From positions 83,628,769 to 83,692,768 of the forward strand of contig OZ035997.1 of NCBI GenBank assembly GCA_964035015.1: a stretch of 64,000 bases of DNA, given 5' to 3'. A program made the position numbers and the translations under genes. Under the pieces are notes generated by a model. It made no database searches. It was not told the origin of the DNA and saw nothing but the letters and a program-made list of their open reading frames with translations. This document shows, one piece after another, positions 52,336-62,413 of this stretch. Numbering within the stretch: the stretch's first letter is position 1; each line of letters opens with the position of its first letter. The stretch comes from Corallium rubrum. Taxonomy: Eukaryota > Cnidaria > Anthozoa > Scleralcyonacea > Coralliidae.

Positions 52336-53341
52336 TTTCCCGGTCCGGAATTCCTTAAAATCCTGCTTTCTTATATTGGCTAACGAGCGGTCCGGAATTT
52401 TAGAGTACGGACCTCGCAGGCTAAAACTGCCCGACAAATGTTTTAAAATTTGGTTTTGAAATTACTTTTTAATATAAAAGATATCGAAAAATGAATTGGG
52501 ACGAAAGCGAGCATAGCGAAAGTGAATTTTATTACCCGTCAGATGATTGGACTGAAGAACAGCTTGTGAATAATGAATGCCCAACAACTCACTGCCCAAC
52601 TAGCGACACTGCAGCAGTAGTAAACACAGAAGACGAAAGTAACGCCGACGATATAAACATAATTCAGAACTTTATTGAGAAACAACGACCTGAAGCTACG
52701 AAGAAGAAGACGGAATACGACCTAAATGTCCTCAAAAGGTACTTTTTATCAATTAAGGAAACAAGAGAAATTGAAATCATACCTGCTCATGAATTAAATG
52801 TTCTGCTTCGTAAATTTATTATTAACGCACGAAAAAAAAATGGCGAAATGTATGAGCCGTCGTCCCTTACTTCATTCCAGAGAAGTTTGCAGAGATATTT
52901 GAATAACAAGAATTCAAGGGTAAATATATTCAAAGACCAAGAATTCTCCAAGTCCAGAGAAGTTCTCTTGGCGAAAAAACGATAGCTTGTGCCGCAACAC
53001 GCTAAAGGAAACAGGCCGCAGGCAGCTAGAGAGTTGACAACAGCTGAAGAAGATCGTCTTTTTGAAACCGGGATGTTTGGTGACCACGAACCCGAAGTGC
53101 TACAGAGAACCGTTTGGTGGGTTCTATCACTTCACTTTGGATTTAGAGCTCGTGACGAATCAAGAAGGCTGAAGTGGGGAGATTTGGATCTTGGGAAGGA
53201 TCCAGAAACAGGAGACGAAGTCTTGATATGGAAAGCCGAACGTGGATCCAAAACAAGACATGGCAACGGCGAAGACAGACGGGCGTTTAATCCAACAGCT
53301 CAAGCGACCAACAACGAGCGTTGCCCAGTTAAATTGGGGTA

Positions 53342-53655
53342 GGGATAAAACGCGGATGCGGATAGCGGACGGCGGATGCGGATGGCGGACGGCGGATGCG
53401 GATGGCGGATGAGAAAAGGCGGATAGAGGATAAAACGCGGATGAGAAAAAGCGGATAGAGGATAAAACGCGGATGAGAAAAGGCGGATAGAGGATAAAAC
53501 GCGGATGAGAAAAGGCGGATAGAGGATAAAACGCGGATAAGAAAAGGCGGATAGAGGATAAAACGCGGATGAGAAAAGGCGGATAGAGGATAAAACGCGG
53601 ATGAGAAAAGGCGGATAGAGGATAAAACGCGGATGGGGGATAAAACGCGGATGGG
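53342..53655 (+). repeat. 32-bp minisatellite in the left inverted end
   Basis: About seven units built on GGATAAAACGCGGATGAGAA, preceded by shorter GCGGATGCGGATG-type variants. Confidence 0.92.
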
Positions 53656-53711
53656 CAAAATAACGTGGGAACATAAAATCAAATCATATTAGATATAAAA
53701 CCCTAACTACA

Positions 53712-53785
53712 CTGCTAGCGGGATTTGAACTCGCACCTTCGGGATTCCGGTCCGCCGCTCTAGGAGGCGGGTTATATCCAACATA
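53712..53785 (-). other. tRNA-like sequence
   Basis: On the minus strand, GGTGCGAGTTCAAATCCCGC resembles a tRNA T-arm with a B box, and CCGCCTCCTAGAGCGG resembles an anticodon arm. No matching acceptor stem or D-arm was found. It is probably a tRNA-derived fragment in the transposon arm, not a functional tRNA. Confidence 0.35.
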
Positions 53786-53829
53786 AGTGCACGAGATATT
53801 CTCGGGACAACTTAACGCTTATGTCCGTG

Positions 53830-54470
53830 AGGACTTTATCTAGCTCTCGTCCGTTACTCTATTCCCATGAACTCGCTTACGCATCGCAAGTCTGGGCTCC
53901 ACAGTCTGTCGACCTTATCAAGCGCACGGAACGCGTCCAAAGACGCGCATCAAAACATATAATGGATCTACCCTTCTTCTGTGACATCAGTTATAACCAT
54001 CGTCTCTTAACGTTAAATCTACTTCCTTTATGTTACTGGCCACGAATACCTTGACATGTTGTTCCTTTTCGAATCAAATCGTAACATTATTAACTTAAGC
54101 AGTGACATAGCTACTATACCAGAACCTCAAAATTCAAATAGACCCACACGATCAGCAAACCCAAACTGTTTACAATTTCAGACAACAAAATGTAAAACAT
54201 CTTAACTATGAAATGTATAACTTTAAAAGACTTTAAAAAAGGACTATATAATTACTATATTTTAGCACTAGAACACTGTTTTAATGCAGATGATCAACGG
54301 ACATGGAAAATGCAACAAAGCGCGTGATCTAACTAAGTTATATTTGTTGTAATCTTTAGGGACCGCAGTAATTGGCGTAAGCTGTTGCGGTTGCCCTGCC
54401 AGTTGTTTGTGTCGATGTCTGTACGTATTGTTTGAGTATGGCAAAGCAAATAAAATAAAATAAATATATA
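53830..54470 (+). pseudogene. Non-LTR retrotransposon 3' fragment
   Basis: A frame from about 53,830 to 54,054 reads ELAYASQVWAPQSVDLIKR, then ERVQRRASKHIMDLP and LLTLNLLPLCYW. This is the region just downstream of the reverse transcriptase in jockey/CR1-like elements. Broken coding sequence and a 3' region follow, ending in an A-rich AATAAAATAAA tail at about 54,450-54,470. It is 5'-truncated and interrupts the left arm of the surrounding element. Confidence 0.82.
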
Positions 54471-54862
54471 ACCCTGTAGATATAAAACGAAAGAGAAAGA
54501 GAATTTAAAATGTCGGAAGAATTCAAAGTTTAATACGCGTCACATGCCTAAAACATAACCCCAACTCTAAACATAACACATGTCCGTAGGTTGAAGAATC
54601 CTCCTGATTTACATAAACTTTAGCTTTGATTTTCTCGGCATAGACAACGTTATTTTTCAAACTTACTACGCCAATCAACTTATCAAATGGGTCGTTTTTG
54701 AGGCTATTTAACTACATTCGCAGTACGTGTTTTATCAGATCTAAAACACTCGGCTATCGCCTCGTGTTTTTAATATGATACAACACTGCTGCTCATATGT
54801 TTTAAATGATTACTTAAACAATCATATAAAATAAATGTACACATATACACACATACATGTAA

Positions 54863-54966
54863 TGTTTACAACATGAACGGCCGTGTTGTATCGAATATAC
54901 AATCACGAGCCGAAGGCGAGTGATTATATATTCGATACAACACGGACGCGAATGTTGTAAACAGCT
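54863..54966. repeat. Hairpin, about 46-bp arms
   Basis: 54,863-54,908 and 54,921-54,966 are reverse complements with few differences, around CGAATATACAATCAC. A smaller palindrome, CAACCACTAGTGGTTG, lies near 55,075. I see no gene from 54,546 to 55,254. Confidence 0.7.
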
Positions 54967-55254
54967 TAAAACACGCAGAGTCTTTGATGTTAATATGAGT
55001 AATATTTGTTCAGATTAATTCAGAAAAAGCTCAATTTCAATGTTTTAGAGCGGAGATAGTGACCTGATATACAACCACTAGTGGTTGTATATGTGATACA
55101 ACCACGTGTGGTTTGTATCAGATATACAACCTCCTTCACGGTCATGATTTCTTTTGTGTTTTCTTCATGAATTATTAATGAGTGTTTTAATATGTATTTA
55201 CATCAAGGAAACGACTTCTCTTTTCTCAAACTGCTACCTCTAAAAGTGTTCTAA

Positions 55255-55670
55255 ACTACTGGCATGAATATCTCGACATATTTTTCTACAAGATAACTCA
55301 TGGTATCAACATTCTGAAAAAAAATATCCAAGCAACTCTTCAAAATCATGCACAGACAAACAAGATCATCTAACACCTCTACCTATCAAAAATCCTATAC
55401 AATTCGGACAACAAGAATCTGGAACACACTACCCAAATCCCATTACAAGGAAAACTATCACACCAACTATCTTGGTATTGCGAAATACTTATAACATAGA
55501 CGATCCACGGATATGGAAGAGCGTTTGTCTTACAAACTCACTATCATGTTGTTTTTAAAATATTGCATGTCATATGTGTAGGATGTATTTTGATGTCCGT
55601 CTTTACTACCGTCTTGAAGTTATTTACTGTAACTTCAAGATTTTTACAATCAATCAATTTATATATATAT
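55255..55670 (+). pseudogene. Second non-LTR 3' fragment
   Basis: A broken frame includes TYQKSYTIRTTRIWNTLP (about 55,378-55,432), the conserved tail of non-LTR reverse transcriptase proteins, and a 3' region ending in a TA-rich tract at 55,660-55,680. It contains stops and frame changes. Sequence from 55,680 to 56,311 shows no gene. Confidence 0.6.
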
Positions 55671-56463
55671 ATATAAATTGATTCAGGGTCAACAGCCAAT
55701 AAAAATGTATATATATATATAAATTTATAAATAAATATATCTATATATAGAAGAGACTTATGCCTTTATTAAATATACAGTTCATGATTCCGATGCAATA
55801 ACAAAGGGAAAAGGTTTAAATTTACCACTTATATATAAACTTATTAACTTTCCGTTTGCATGCGCGTTCTTAACAACAAGAGGAAATGCAGAACTTTATT
55901 GATCAGTCTGATCATTCGAGAAATTTCTGGTTCTCACCGAAGGAAGTAACGGCCTAAACAGAACGCTGGCTACGAATGAAGCGTTGCCGGACGGACTCCC
56001 AATGCCATTATATAGCGACTTCACATTGAAACGTCGGCAAAACCACCAGCAAAAATAACACCGGATTAAAGCTAATTAGCCAAAAGCGGTCGATGACTGA
56101 TAAAGTAAAGAACTACGAACAGTGCCATATTAAATGTGCGTGTTGTAAAAACCCTCTGATTCATGCCACAATGAGAACAGTACTGTGCTTTCTAATCTAC
56201 AATCTCGTAAATTCGTAATATTATTTGGGTCGTTAGCGATGTTTAGTCAGTAGATATAGACAAACTCTAAATTTTGAAAAAACAGCTTGCCTTCGATAAA
56301 CCGCACCATGTAACGCGTATTAAACTTTGAATTCTTCCGACATTTTAAATTCTCTTTCTCTTTCGTTTTATATCTACAGGGTTTTATATGAAACACTGCA
56401 CGTCCTCACGGATATAAGCGTTAAGTTGTCTGTTGTCCCGAGAATATTTCGTGCACTTATGTT

Positions 56464-56545
56464 GGATAGAACTCCGCTCGCCTCCTAGAGCGGCGGACCG
56501 GGATTTGAACTCGTACCTTCGGGATTCCGCTAGCAGTGTAAGACA
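56464..56545 (+). other. tRNA-like sequence, internally inverted copy
   Basis: This is the mirror-arm counterpart of 53,712-53,785. The anticodon-arm-like half is in the expected orientation, but the T-arm-like segment between CCGG and CCGC reads in the opposite orientation (GGATTTGAACTCGTACC on the plus strand). Confidence 0.4.
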
Positions 56546-56610
56546 TCATGAAAAATGTTCTTAGGGTTTTATATCTAGTATGATTTTATTTTATGTTCCC
56601 CACGTTATTT

Positions 56611-57022
56611 TGCCCATCCGCGTTTTATCCTCTATCCGCCTTTTCTCATCCGCGTTTTATCCTCTATCCGCCTTTTCTCATCCGCGTTTTATCCTCTATC
56701 CGCCTTTTCTCATCCGCGTTTTATCCTCTATCCGCCTTTTCTCATCCGCGTTTTATCCTCTATCCGCCTTTTCTCATCCGCGTTTTATCCTCTATCCGCC
56801 TTTTCTCATCCGCGTTTTATCCTCTATCCGCCTTTTCTCATCCGCGTTTTATCCTCTATCCGCCTTTTCTCATCCGCGTTTTATCCTCTATCCGCCTTTT
56901 CTCATCCGCGTTTTATCCTCTATCCGCCTTTTCTCATCCGCGTTTTATCCTCTATCCGCCTTTTCTCATCCGCCATCCGCCATCCGCATCCGTCGTCCGC
57001 CATCCGCATCCGCGTTTTATCC
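56611..57022 (-). repeat. 32-bp minisatellite in the right inverted end
   Basis: About twelve units, the reverse complement of the array at 53,342-53,655, ending in CCGCATCCG-type variants and CCCTACCC. Confidence 0.92.
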
Positions 57023-57654
57023 CTACCCGTTAAATTGTTTAAATCCTTTGCCAGCCATCGGTCCGAAGGAATGAAAAAGCCAGATGCACCGTTTTACCTG
57101 GCCATTAACCACCGACGAAAACCAGGCTCCAAAATTTGGTACACAAATGGTCCGTTGGGTAAAAACGAAATCGGAAAGCTGCTCGTAAAAGCTGCCAAGT
57201 CTGTTGGTTTGCCAGGTAAAATCACCAATCACTCTGTTCGGAAAACGTGCATTTCGCGGTTAATGGATGCTGACATTCCGGAAAATTACGTGGCCCAACT
57301 AAGCGACATAAGAATCTTAAAAGTCTGGATTCCTACAAGTCAGCTTCAACAAGCCACCAGCGAAAGATGTCCATGGTCTTGAGTCGGTCAAACTCTTCAA
57401 GCATCACTGCCTTGTCTGGAAGTTTACCAGAACACCAAGCCGCAAGCTCAGCATCGCAGTCGTTGCAACAACAAGAATTTTCTTTTACGCGAAGGTCGGT
57501 TATTGAAGGAGTGTTTTCCGGAGCAACGATTTCAAATATCGAAGGCTGCACCTTTAATTTTTACCTAAATCCGATGTCGAACGAAGAGCGTGGCGAAGTT
57601 TCAACACACAAGAAACGCCATGTGATCGTCAGCGCCGAGTCCGAATCAGACTGA

Positions 57655-58144
57655 ATTAATTTCTTACAGTAACAAAGCATTGATGCGGTTGTAAAATTGT
57701 TGTATTTAAAAAAAAAGTTACGCTAAACACGAACGAATTAAGTCAACTAACCTTTCTCGTTTAATCGTTTTGCCAGACATCGAAAGCAATGTTCATAGAA
57801 CAGTTTCAAAGCAAGCAAAAAACAATGTGTAACTAGGCGCGATGATCCAGACTCCGACTGAGTTGCATCTCATTTACCCTCCTTTGTAAGATCCAAGTAT
57901 TTTGATGTAAACTTTTCGTTAACGTAATGCCAAAAATTAGGTTACACACAAACAACCGATGTTAAAGAACTTTGTTCGCTTTGCCTGTTTTGAAATAAAT
58001 ATTTTTTTACCCCCAGCTGACTTCCTTATTTGGTCGCAGCTGAGTGGCTTTTTGTTCTGACGTCAATGTTAAGTTTGTTCTTTTTTTTGGTTGGGAGGGA
58101 GGGGTGGAGGCATGAACGTACACCATCAGGGAAAAAATAAATAC
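57655..58144. other. No gene recognised
   Basis: Sequence downstream of the recombinase pseudogene, with a poly-A tract and a poly-T tract. Nothing else is recognisable. Confidence 0.5.
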
Positions 58145-58246
58145 GTTATTTACCGTTTTTGTCGGTCCGTACTAGAAAAATATTTTCCCTCGGTCTGCAA
58201 AAACGTATATATTTTTCTAGTACGGACTTCCAAGCCGGTAAATAAC
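58145..58246. repeat. Foldback repeat of the GTTATTTACCG family
   Basis: The arms read GTTATTTACCG inward from both sides, each with a CGTACTAGAAAAATAT-type block. The same design occurs at 11,933-12,072. Confidence 0.8.
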
Positions 58247-58258
58247 ATATATATATTT

Positions 58259-58560
58259 TTCTTTCGGAAAATGGACTATTTCGTACCAAACAAGCTCGAA
58301 ACAAGCTCTTGTTTTGAAAATGCCCGAAGAGTCCAAAGTTCTTGATCTGATGCAATAATCGTGTATTCACATGAACAACGCATGATTAAAGCGACGTCAG
58401 AGGGAAACATTGCACTGTTTCCCTCTTCATTGTTGACGTCAGAGGGAAACAGTGCAATGTTTCCCTCGGCAGAAAGAAACATTGAGTTTGTTGAACCACA
58501 CGTGACCATGATTTGACCAATAGGATTTCATTATTGGCCAACGAAAGTGTTTGGTATATA
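58259..58560 (+). repeat. Copy of the 51,672-51,971 segment
   Basis: It starts CTTTCGGAAAATGGACTATT and includes the GACGTCAGAGGGAAAC hairpin and the CAATAGGATTTCATTATTGG end, in the same orientation as the earlier copy. Confidence 0.85.
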
Positions 58561-58562
58561 AC

Positions 58563-58738
58563 AATGAAATTTAGCTAAGGTCATGTGACCACAAACCAAC
58601 CAATGACAGTCATCGTTGTATCCAGTGAAACTCTAGCTATATAACAATGGTAATTGTTATATAGCTAGAGTTTCACTGGATACAACGATGACTGTCATTG
58701 GTTGATTTGTTGTCACATGACCTTAGCTAAATTTCAAT
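58563..58738. repeat. Near-perfect palindrome, 86-bp arms
   Basis: 58,563-58,648 and 58,653-58,738 are reverse complements with only a few differences, around the loop GGTA. The arm centre reads GTTATATAGCTAGAGTTTCA. Confidence 0.9.
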
Positions 58739-59358
58739 GTCTACCGAGCGGGCAATAATTGAGAACTTATTGCCTGCTCGGTCAATAAGTTTTCAATTGT
58801 TGCCCGCTAGAACTTTGAACTCTTCACGGCATCCTATATAAACAAAAGCTTGTTTGGTACGAAGAAAAGAATATTTGTAGGTCTTTAAAGCATGTGTGAA
58901 GATTAACTGGAGAAATGTATTGCTGTTCTTTTGTTCTGAGACTCATATTTGTTTGGTTGAAGTGAAATTACGGAGCCAGGCGAAATGTTTTGGTAAGTCT
59001 TAGCGTTTGTCTTTTGTGTACTTTCCCTTGATAAACGTCGAAATTATTCAGCGAAACTCAAGCTATATAACAAAACACTTAATGCCTGATCCCTCGGGAA
59101 ACAGTTAGTTTTGTTTTCCCTCGAGTCTCGATGTTTCCCTCGACTTCGTCTCGGGAAATATCAAGACTTTCGGGAAAACAAAACTGTTTCCCTCGGGAGC
59201 AGACATTAAGTGTATATTATCTCAAGTCCTTAACCGAAAAGTCCAAATATTTCCGATTTTACGTACCGAAGCTTTCCGACGAATCGTCGGAATGACGTCA
59301 CTACATCAACTGAGTGCTGAATAACCTCACCCGTTTTGGTATCCGTTTTGTAATTAAT

Positions 59359-60244
59359 ATGTCTGCAAATGAAAGCACATCAAATTTCACATGGACTGAT
59401 CAACGAAGTTGAGTTGCTATTGGGAGTTCTTGTTGATTTCAAGTCGCAAAAGGAAGCGCTAGCCGAAGGATATGACTGGGAATCTGTAAAGACGAAATAT
59501 GAAATCATCACAGAATCGTACCTGAAAAGATACCCGAAAGACGACAAGGACAACTTTCCAAAATCCGATCCGCAAAAGGAGTTTAGCAAAGCGAGAATCA
59601 TAACGAAAATTAAGGCTCTTCGCTTGAAGTTTCGCAAAGCAGTTGATGCTGGCAGAAGAAGTGGCGGTGGTCGTGTTGTGGCAACCTTTTATGACTTATG
59701 TGAAAGTATTTGGGGAGGTTCTCATGCTGCACAGATGATCGACGGTGGTATGGATTCGTCTCACTCGTTGTCCGTCTCAGAAACAGGTGAGAGATCAAGA
59801 TGAAACCAACGAGTCATCTGTCAAAGCTGCAGAGAACCCAAACAAAAGGAGAAGCCTTGTTGACTATTTGAAAGATCAGAGGAACTCCAAGATGAGGACA
59901 AAAATCCCAGCCGAAAAGATAATGATTGATACTGCGAAAGAAGATATGTCTTTAAAGAAAGAGTTTATAGATCAAATGAAAAGCATGGATAAAGAAGAGT
60001 CTGCCCAATTAAAAACTCTAAATGACACTATGGTAAACTTAACCAAATCATTCAGTAATACTGTAGTATGTCAATGTTTGCCCAGATTCAGGGCCATGCA
60101 CTGCAAGGCCAAATGAATCCCTATCCTTTCCAACCTGGTTTTCCAGTGGGTCACGGTGAACAAACAGTCTTTAGTCAAATCACTGGGATGATGCAAGCCG
60201 TGCAGAAGCAGTCAAACACTTATTATATTTACCATGACCCATAA
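59359..60244 (+). pseudogene. Myb/SANT-like partner gene of the Harbinger element, frameshifted
   Basis: The ATG at 59,359 gives an N-terminus reaching FTWTD. An extra base near 59,400 breaks the frame before EVELLLGVL. The rest of a trihelix/Myb-SANT-like DNA-binding domain follows: YDWESVKTKYEIITESY, ITKIKALRLKFRKA and FYDLCESIWGG (about 59,480-59,720). Frameshifts near 59,790 and 60,065 break a lysine-rich coiled region and a Gln/Pro-rich tail that would end at 60,244. PIF/Harbinger elements typically encode such a protein alongside the transposase, where it binds the ends and helps bring the transposase to the nucleus. The gene is convergent with the transposase at 61,151-62,413. Three frameshifts make it non-functional here. 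Confidence 0.82.
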
Positions 60245-61150
60245 AAGGGAGCAACTATTCATGGCTTTTGTAAGTGCTAACAATAAACATTGCAAAAACT
60301 AAACTGTTGCATCTGTTATTACTTTTTCATATTTTTAATTTATCATTATTTATAATGGTACTAAAGACATTTGTAGCACAGTATATATTTTACTATAATT
60401 AGTTAACATTAGGCTACATGTATTGAACCTTTAATATTTATAGACAAATAAACATGTAGGTTGTTGTTATATTAAAGCATTATGTTATATTGTGCATTTG
60501 TTGGTAGTTTTGAAATAATACAATCAAGACTGATATTAATTTTGTTTGTTTTCAACATTTTATTGGAATAAAGAATATAAATTTTGGAAACTTTGTTGGT
60601 TGTGTATCCTGGTACTCAAATAACCATCACATCCTCATAGTCATTATATTATTTATTTACATATTTACAATCCTGCACCTAGGACTATTTGATCTGTCCG
60701 TTCTGTCTGATACCATACTCCTGGAACCAGGATAGTAATCTGTGAAGTGCTCAGAAGCACTGGTGTATGCATTTTGTAATCAATTTTTCATTCAAATTAC
60801 CCAACCTTTGCCCTTTGTTATATAATGGGTCATCCCAGAAAAGATCCATGCCCCCCCCCCCCCCCCCCCGAGGAAATTTGTGCTGGCTAAAGGGGGAAGG
60901 GGTAAAATTAACTAAAGATTTACTTAAATGATTGTAGGATGTCTGAAACAGAGGGGAGGACCCATCTACCATTTCCTCCATGGGGGGAGTATGGATATTT
61001 TCTGAAACGACCCAATATGCCGTAGTAGCTGACAAGAATGTTTTTACTTATGTTTAACGCAAATCAATTTGTCAGCGAATACTTTTTGTTATACGCATTT
61101 AACAAGTGAAAATAGGCCCTATCCAGTTTATCATTTCAATGTTTATGAAA
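60245..61150. other. Intergenic within Harbinger; poly-C tract
   Basis: The region between the convergent genes is AT-rich, with a 20-base C run at 60,852-60,871. No coding region is recognised. Confidence 0.6.
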
Positions 61151-62413
61151 TTAATTAAAATATTCCACAAAAATGTTTCTGATTTTCTCATTGTTATTGC
61201 CTGTATTTGATCTGATGGCAACACTTGCTGGCTGGAATTCTAAATCATAATTTTGTGCAGCTTGAATTCTTTGCTCATTCACTTGTTCTCTCTTGCTTTC
61301 ACAAATATTGTGAAGAATGAAGCAAGAATGAATGACCTCTGGGACATCTGACAAATGTGTATCCAAGGGTCTCCTTAAAATGCCAAATCTTCCCTTAAGA
61401 CGACCAAAAGCTCCCTCTATTGTCATCCTGGCCGATGATAGTCGATATCCAAAAAACTGCTCCGGGTTTGAACCCCCATTAGGAAATTCTTTCATATTAT
61501 ATGGCAGCAGGGGGTAGGCTGGATCACCAAGAAGGCATACTGGGACTGGGTCATGGCCAGCAACAATGACCTTGGGGCATGGTGGTATTGCTTTGTCTTG
61601 TAAATTCTGATTTATATGTGAGTTGGCAAAAATGCAAGCATCGTGGACTGAACCAGGCCACTTAATTACAACATCAATGAAGCAATAATTAAAGTCACAA
61701 ACAGCCTGGACATTTAAAGAGTATCGTCCTTTTCTACTAATGTAGTCGGTGTAGTTCTCTGCAGGTTGATTTATGTAAATATGTGTACAATCCACAGCAC
61801 CAATGCATTGTGGAAACCCATGAGACCTATAAAGGTTTGCAATTAAATCTTCAACCTCATCTTGAGTTGTGGGAAGACATTTAAACCTTGGTCCAAGGTG
61901 GGATGAAATAGCTGATGTTACTCGTTTAATTATAGAGGATACTGTGCTTCTTCCTAAGCCAAAAGCATTTGCAACTTTTCTCAATCTTCCCTCATCTGAC
62001 AGGTAGTACAATGTCACTGCTATCTGTGTCTGGACACTCACTGGTTTTCGCTTATTTGTTTCGTGTTTAACAACGTATGGACTAAGTTCAGAGCGCAAAA
62101 AATTGAATGTTTCTCTTGTCACACGAAAGTTCTCGCGCCATTCATCTTCGACAGAAACACCAGAAATAATATTGTCCCACCAATGAGTACTCCTACCAGG
62201 TTGTACCCAATACCTTTTCTCTACCCGGCCTGATTTTCTTCTTGGATTTTGCCTTCTTGATCTGAGTATAATTTCCCTTGCTTGTCTTGTCCGATTTCTT
62301 GTCACTAGCAGTCGTATCAATGATATATTTGTCAAAATAGTGACGCATATATTCAACAGAATTTGTCCAAACAAGATGAATATATTTCGTATGAATATAT
62401 TTCGTACTGCCAT
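61151..62413 (-). CDS. PIF/Harbinger transposase (DDE_Tnp_4 nuclease), intact
   Basis: The uninterrupted 420-residue frame is near the usual length for this family. A helix-turn-helix-like region at about residues 127-165 ([20 protein letters not shown]) precedes the nuclease core. The catalytic residues are visible: Asp208 in GAVDCTHI, Asp297 in LLGDPAYPL and Glu333 in [17 protein letters not shown]-terminal CFILHNICE motif is also typical. The enzyme cuts the element at its ends and inserts it at a short target in the nucleus. The N-terminal 40 residues are hydrophobic and may not be translated; a later Met or a spliced start is possible. It is related to vertebrate HARBI1, but this is a transposon gene. 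Its partner gene is broken, so the copy could act only with a partner supplied elsewhere. Confidence 0.93.
   Translation of the reverse strand: MAVRNIFIRNIFILFGQILLNICVTILTNISLIRLLVTRNRTRQAREIILRSRRQNPRRKSGRVEKRYWVQPGRSTHWWDNIISGVSVEDEWRENFRVTRETFNFLRSELSPYVVKHETNKRKPVSVQTQIAVTLYYLSDEGRLRKVANAFGLGRSTVSSIIKRVTSAISSHLGPRFKCLPTTQDEVEDLIANLYRSHGFPQCIGAVDCTHIYINQPAENYTDYISRKGRYSLNVQAVCDFNYCFIDVVIKWPGSVHDACIFANSHINQNLQDKAIPPCPKVIVAGHDPVPVCLLGDPAYPLLPYNMKEFPNGGSNPEQFFGYRLSSARMTIEGAFGRLKGRFGILRRPLDTHLSDVPEVIHSCFILHNICESKREQVNEQRIQAAQNYDLEFQPASVAIRSNTGNNNEKIRNIFVEYFN

Larger units (their letters stand above)
53337..57028. mobile_element. 3.7-kb Mutator-like element with minisatellite-bearing inverted ends
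   Basis: The ends start GGGTAGGGATAAAACGCGGA and its mirror. Both are followed by arrays of the same 32-bp unit in opposite orientation. Past the arrays the arms still match: 53,660-53,830 with 56,388-56,600, and 54,471-54,545 with 56,312-56,386. The target duplication is GTTAAATTG, exact, at 53,328-53,336 and 57,029-57,037. It covers the Val-Lys-Leu codons of the host recombinase gene, whose frame agrees on both sides. No transposase was recognised, so the element is non-autonomous. A non-LTR fragment interrupts the left arm. Confidence 0.88.
52491..57654 (+). pseudogene. DUF3504/Crypton-like tyrosine recombinase, broken
   Basis: The frame starts at 52,491 with an acidic N-terminus, then a helical SAM-like core-binding region (about 52,650-52,980). 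A TAG at 52,983-52,985 interrupts it, and the same frame continues with GNRPQAARELT. The catalytic domain has the first Arg region GFRARDESRRLKWGDL (about 53,140) and WKAERGSKTR. It is split at 53,336 by a 3.7-kb insertion and resumes with FYLAINH, WYTNGPLGKN and the HSVRKT box (His-X2-Arg, about 57,230). A one-base loss near 57,304 removes the following Gly-His and Tyr region from frame. The tail is open in the new frame to 57,654. This family cuts and rejoins DNA through a tyrosine. Domesticated relatives include KIAA1958, QRICH1 and ZMYM proteins. Confidence 0.88.
50871..59220. mobile_element. 8.35-kb element with long inverted ends carrying a tyrosine recombinase gene
   Basis: The ends are reverse complements, 50,871-51,305 and 58,738-59,220, starting ATACACTTAATGTCTGCTCC. 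They carry GAGGGAAACAG-type inner palindromes. The right copy has about 50 bp not found in the left. The left palindrome arm (47,202-47,290) shows the uninterrupted site, confirming that this is an insertion. The duplication cannot be fixed because the flanks (AATAAT and ATTAT) merge with the ends. The main cargo is the recombinase pseudogene at 52,491-57,654. Crypton elements usually lack inverted ends, so the gene may be native or a passenger. Confidence 0.75.
45730..59332. repeat. Large palindrome interrupted by later insertions
   Basis: The arms align in pieces: 45,730-45,813 with 59,249-59,332; 47,202-47,514 with 50,582-50,870 plus 59,221-59,248; 49,414-49,909 with 50,104-50,570. The spacer is 49,910-50,103. 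Removing the insertions leaves arms of roughly 0.9 kb. The palindrome lies upstream of the Harbinger partner gene and inside the proposed Harbinger ends. Confidence 0.8.

Noticed and set aside
53712..53785. A functional tRNA gene
   Set aside because: Only T-arm-like and anticodon-arm-like parts are visible; acceptor and D-arm pairing fail, and it lies in a transposon arm.
53300..57074. Open frames of IRVLSSIRLFSSAFYPLSAF-type repeats at 53,300-53,682 and 56,580-57,074
   Set aside because: These are read from the 32-bp minisatellite arrays in the transposon ends, with period shifts and no family match.
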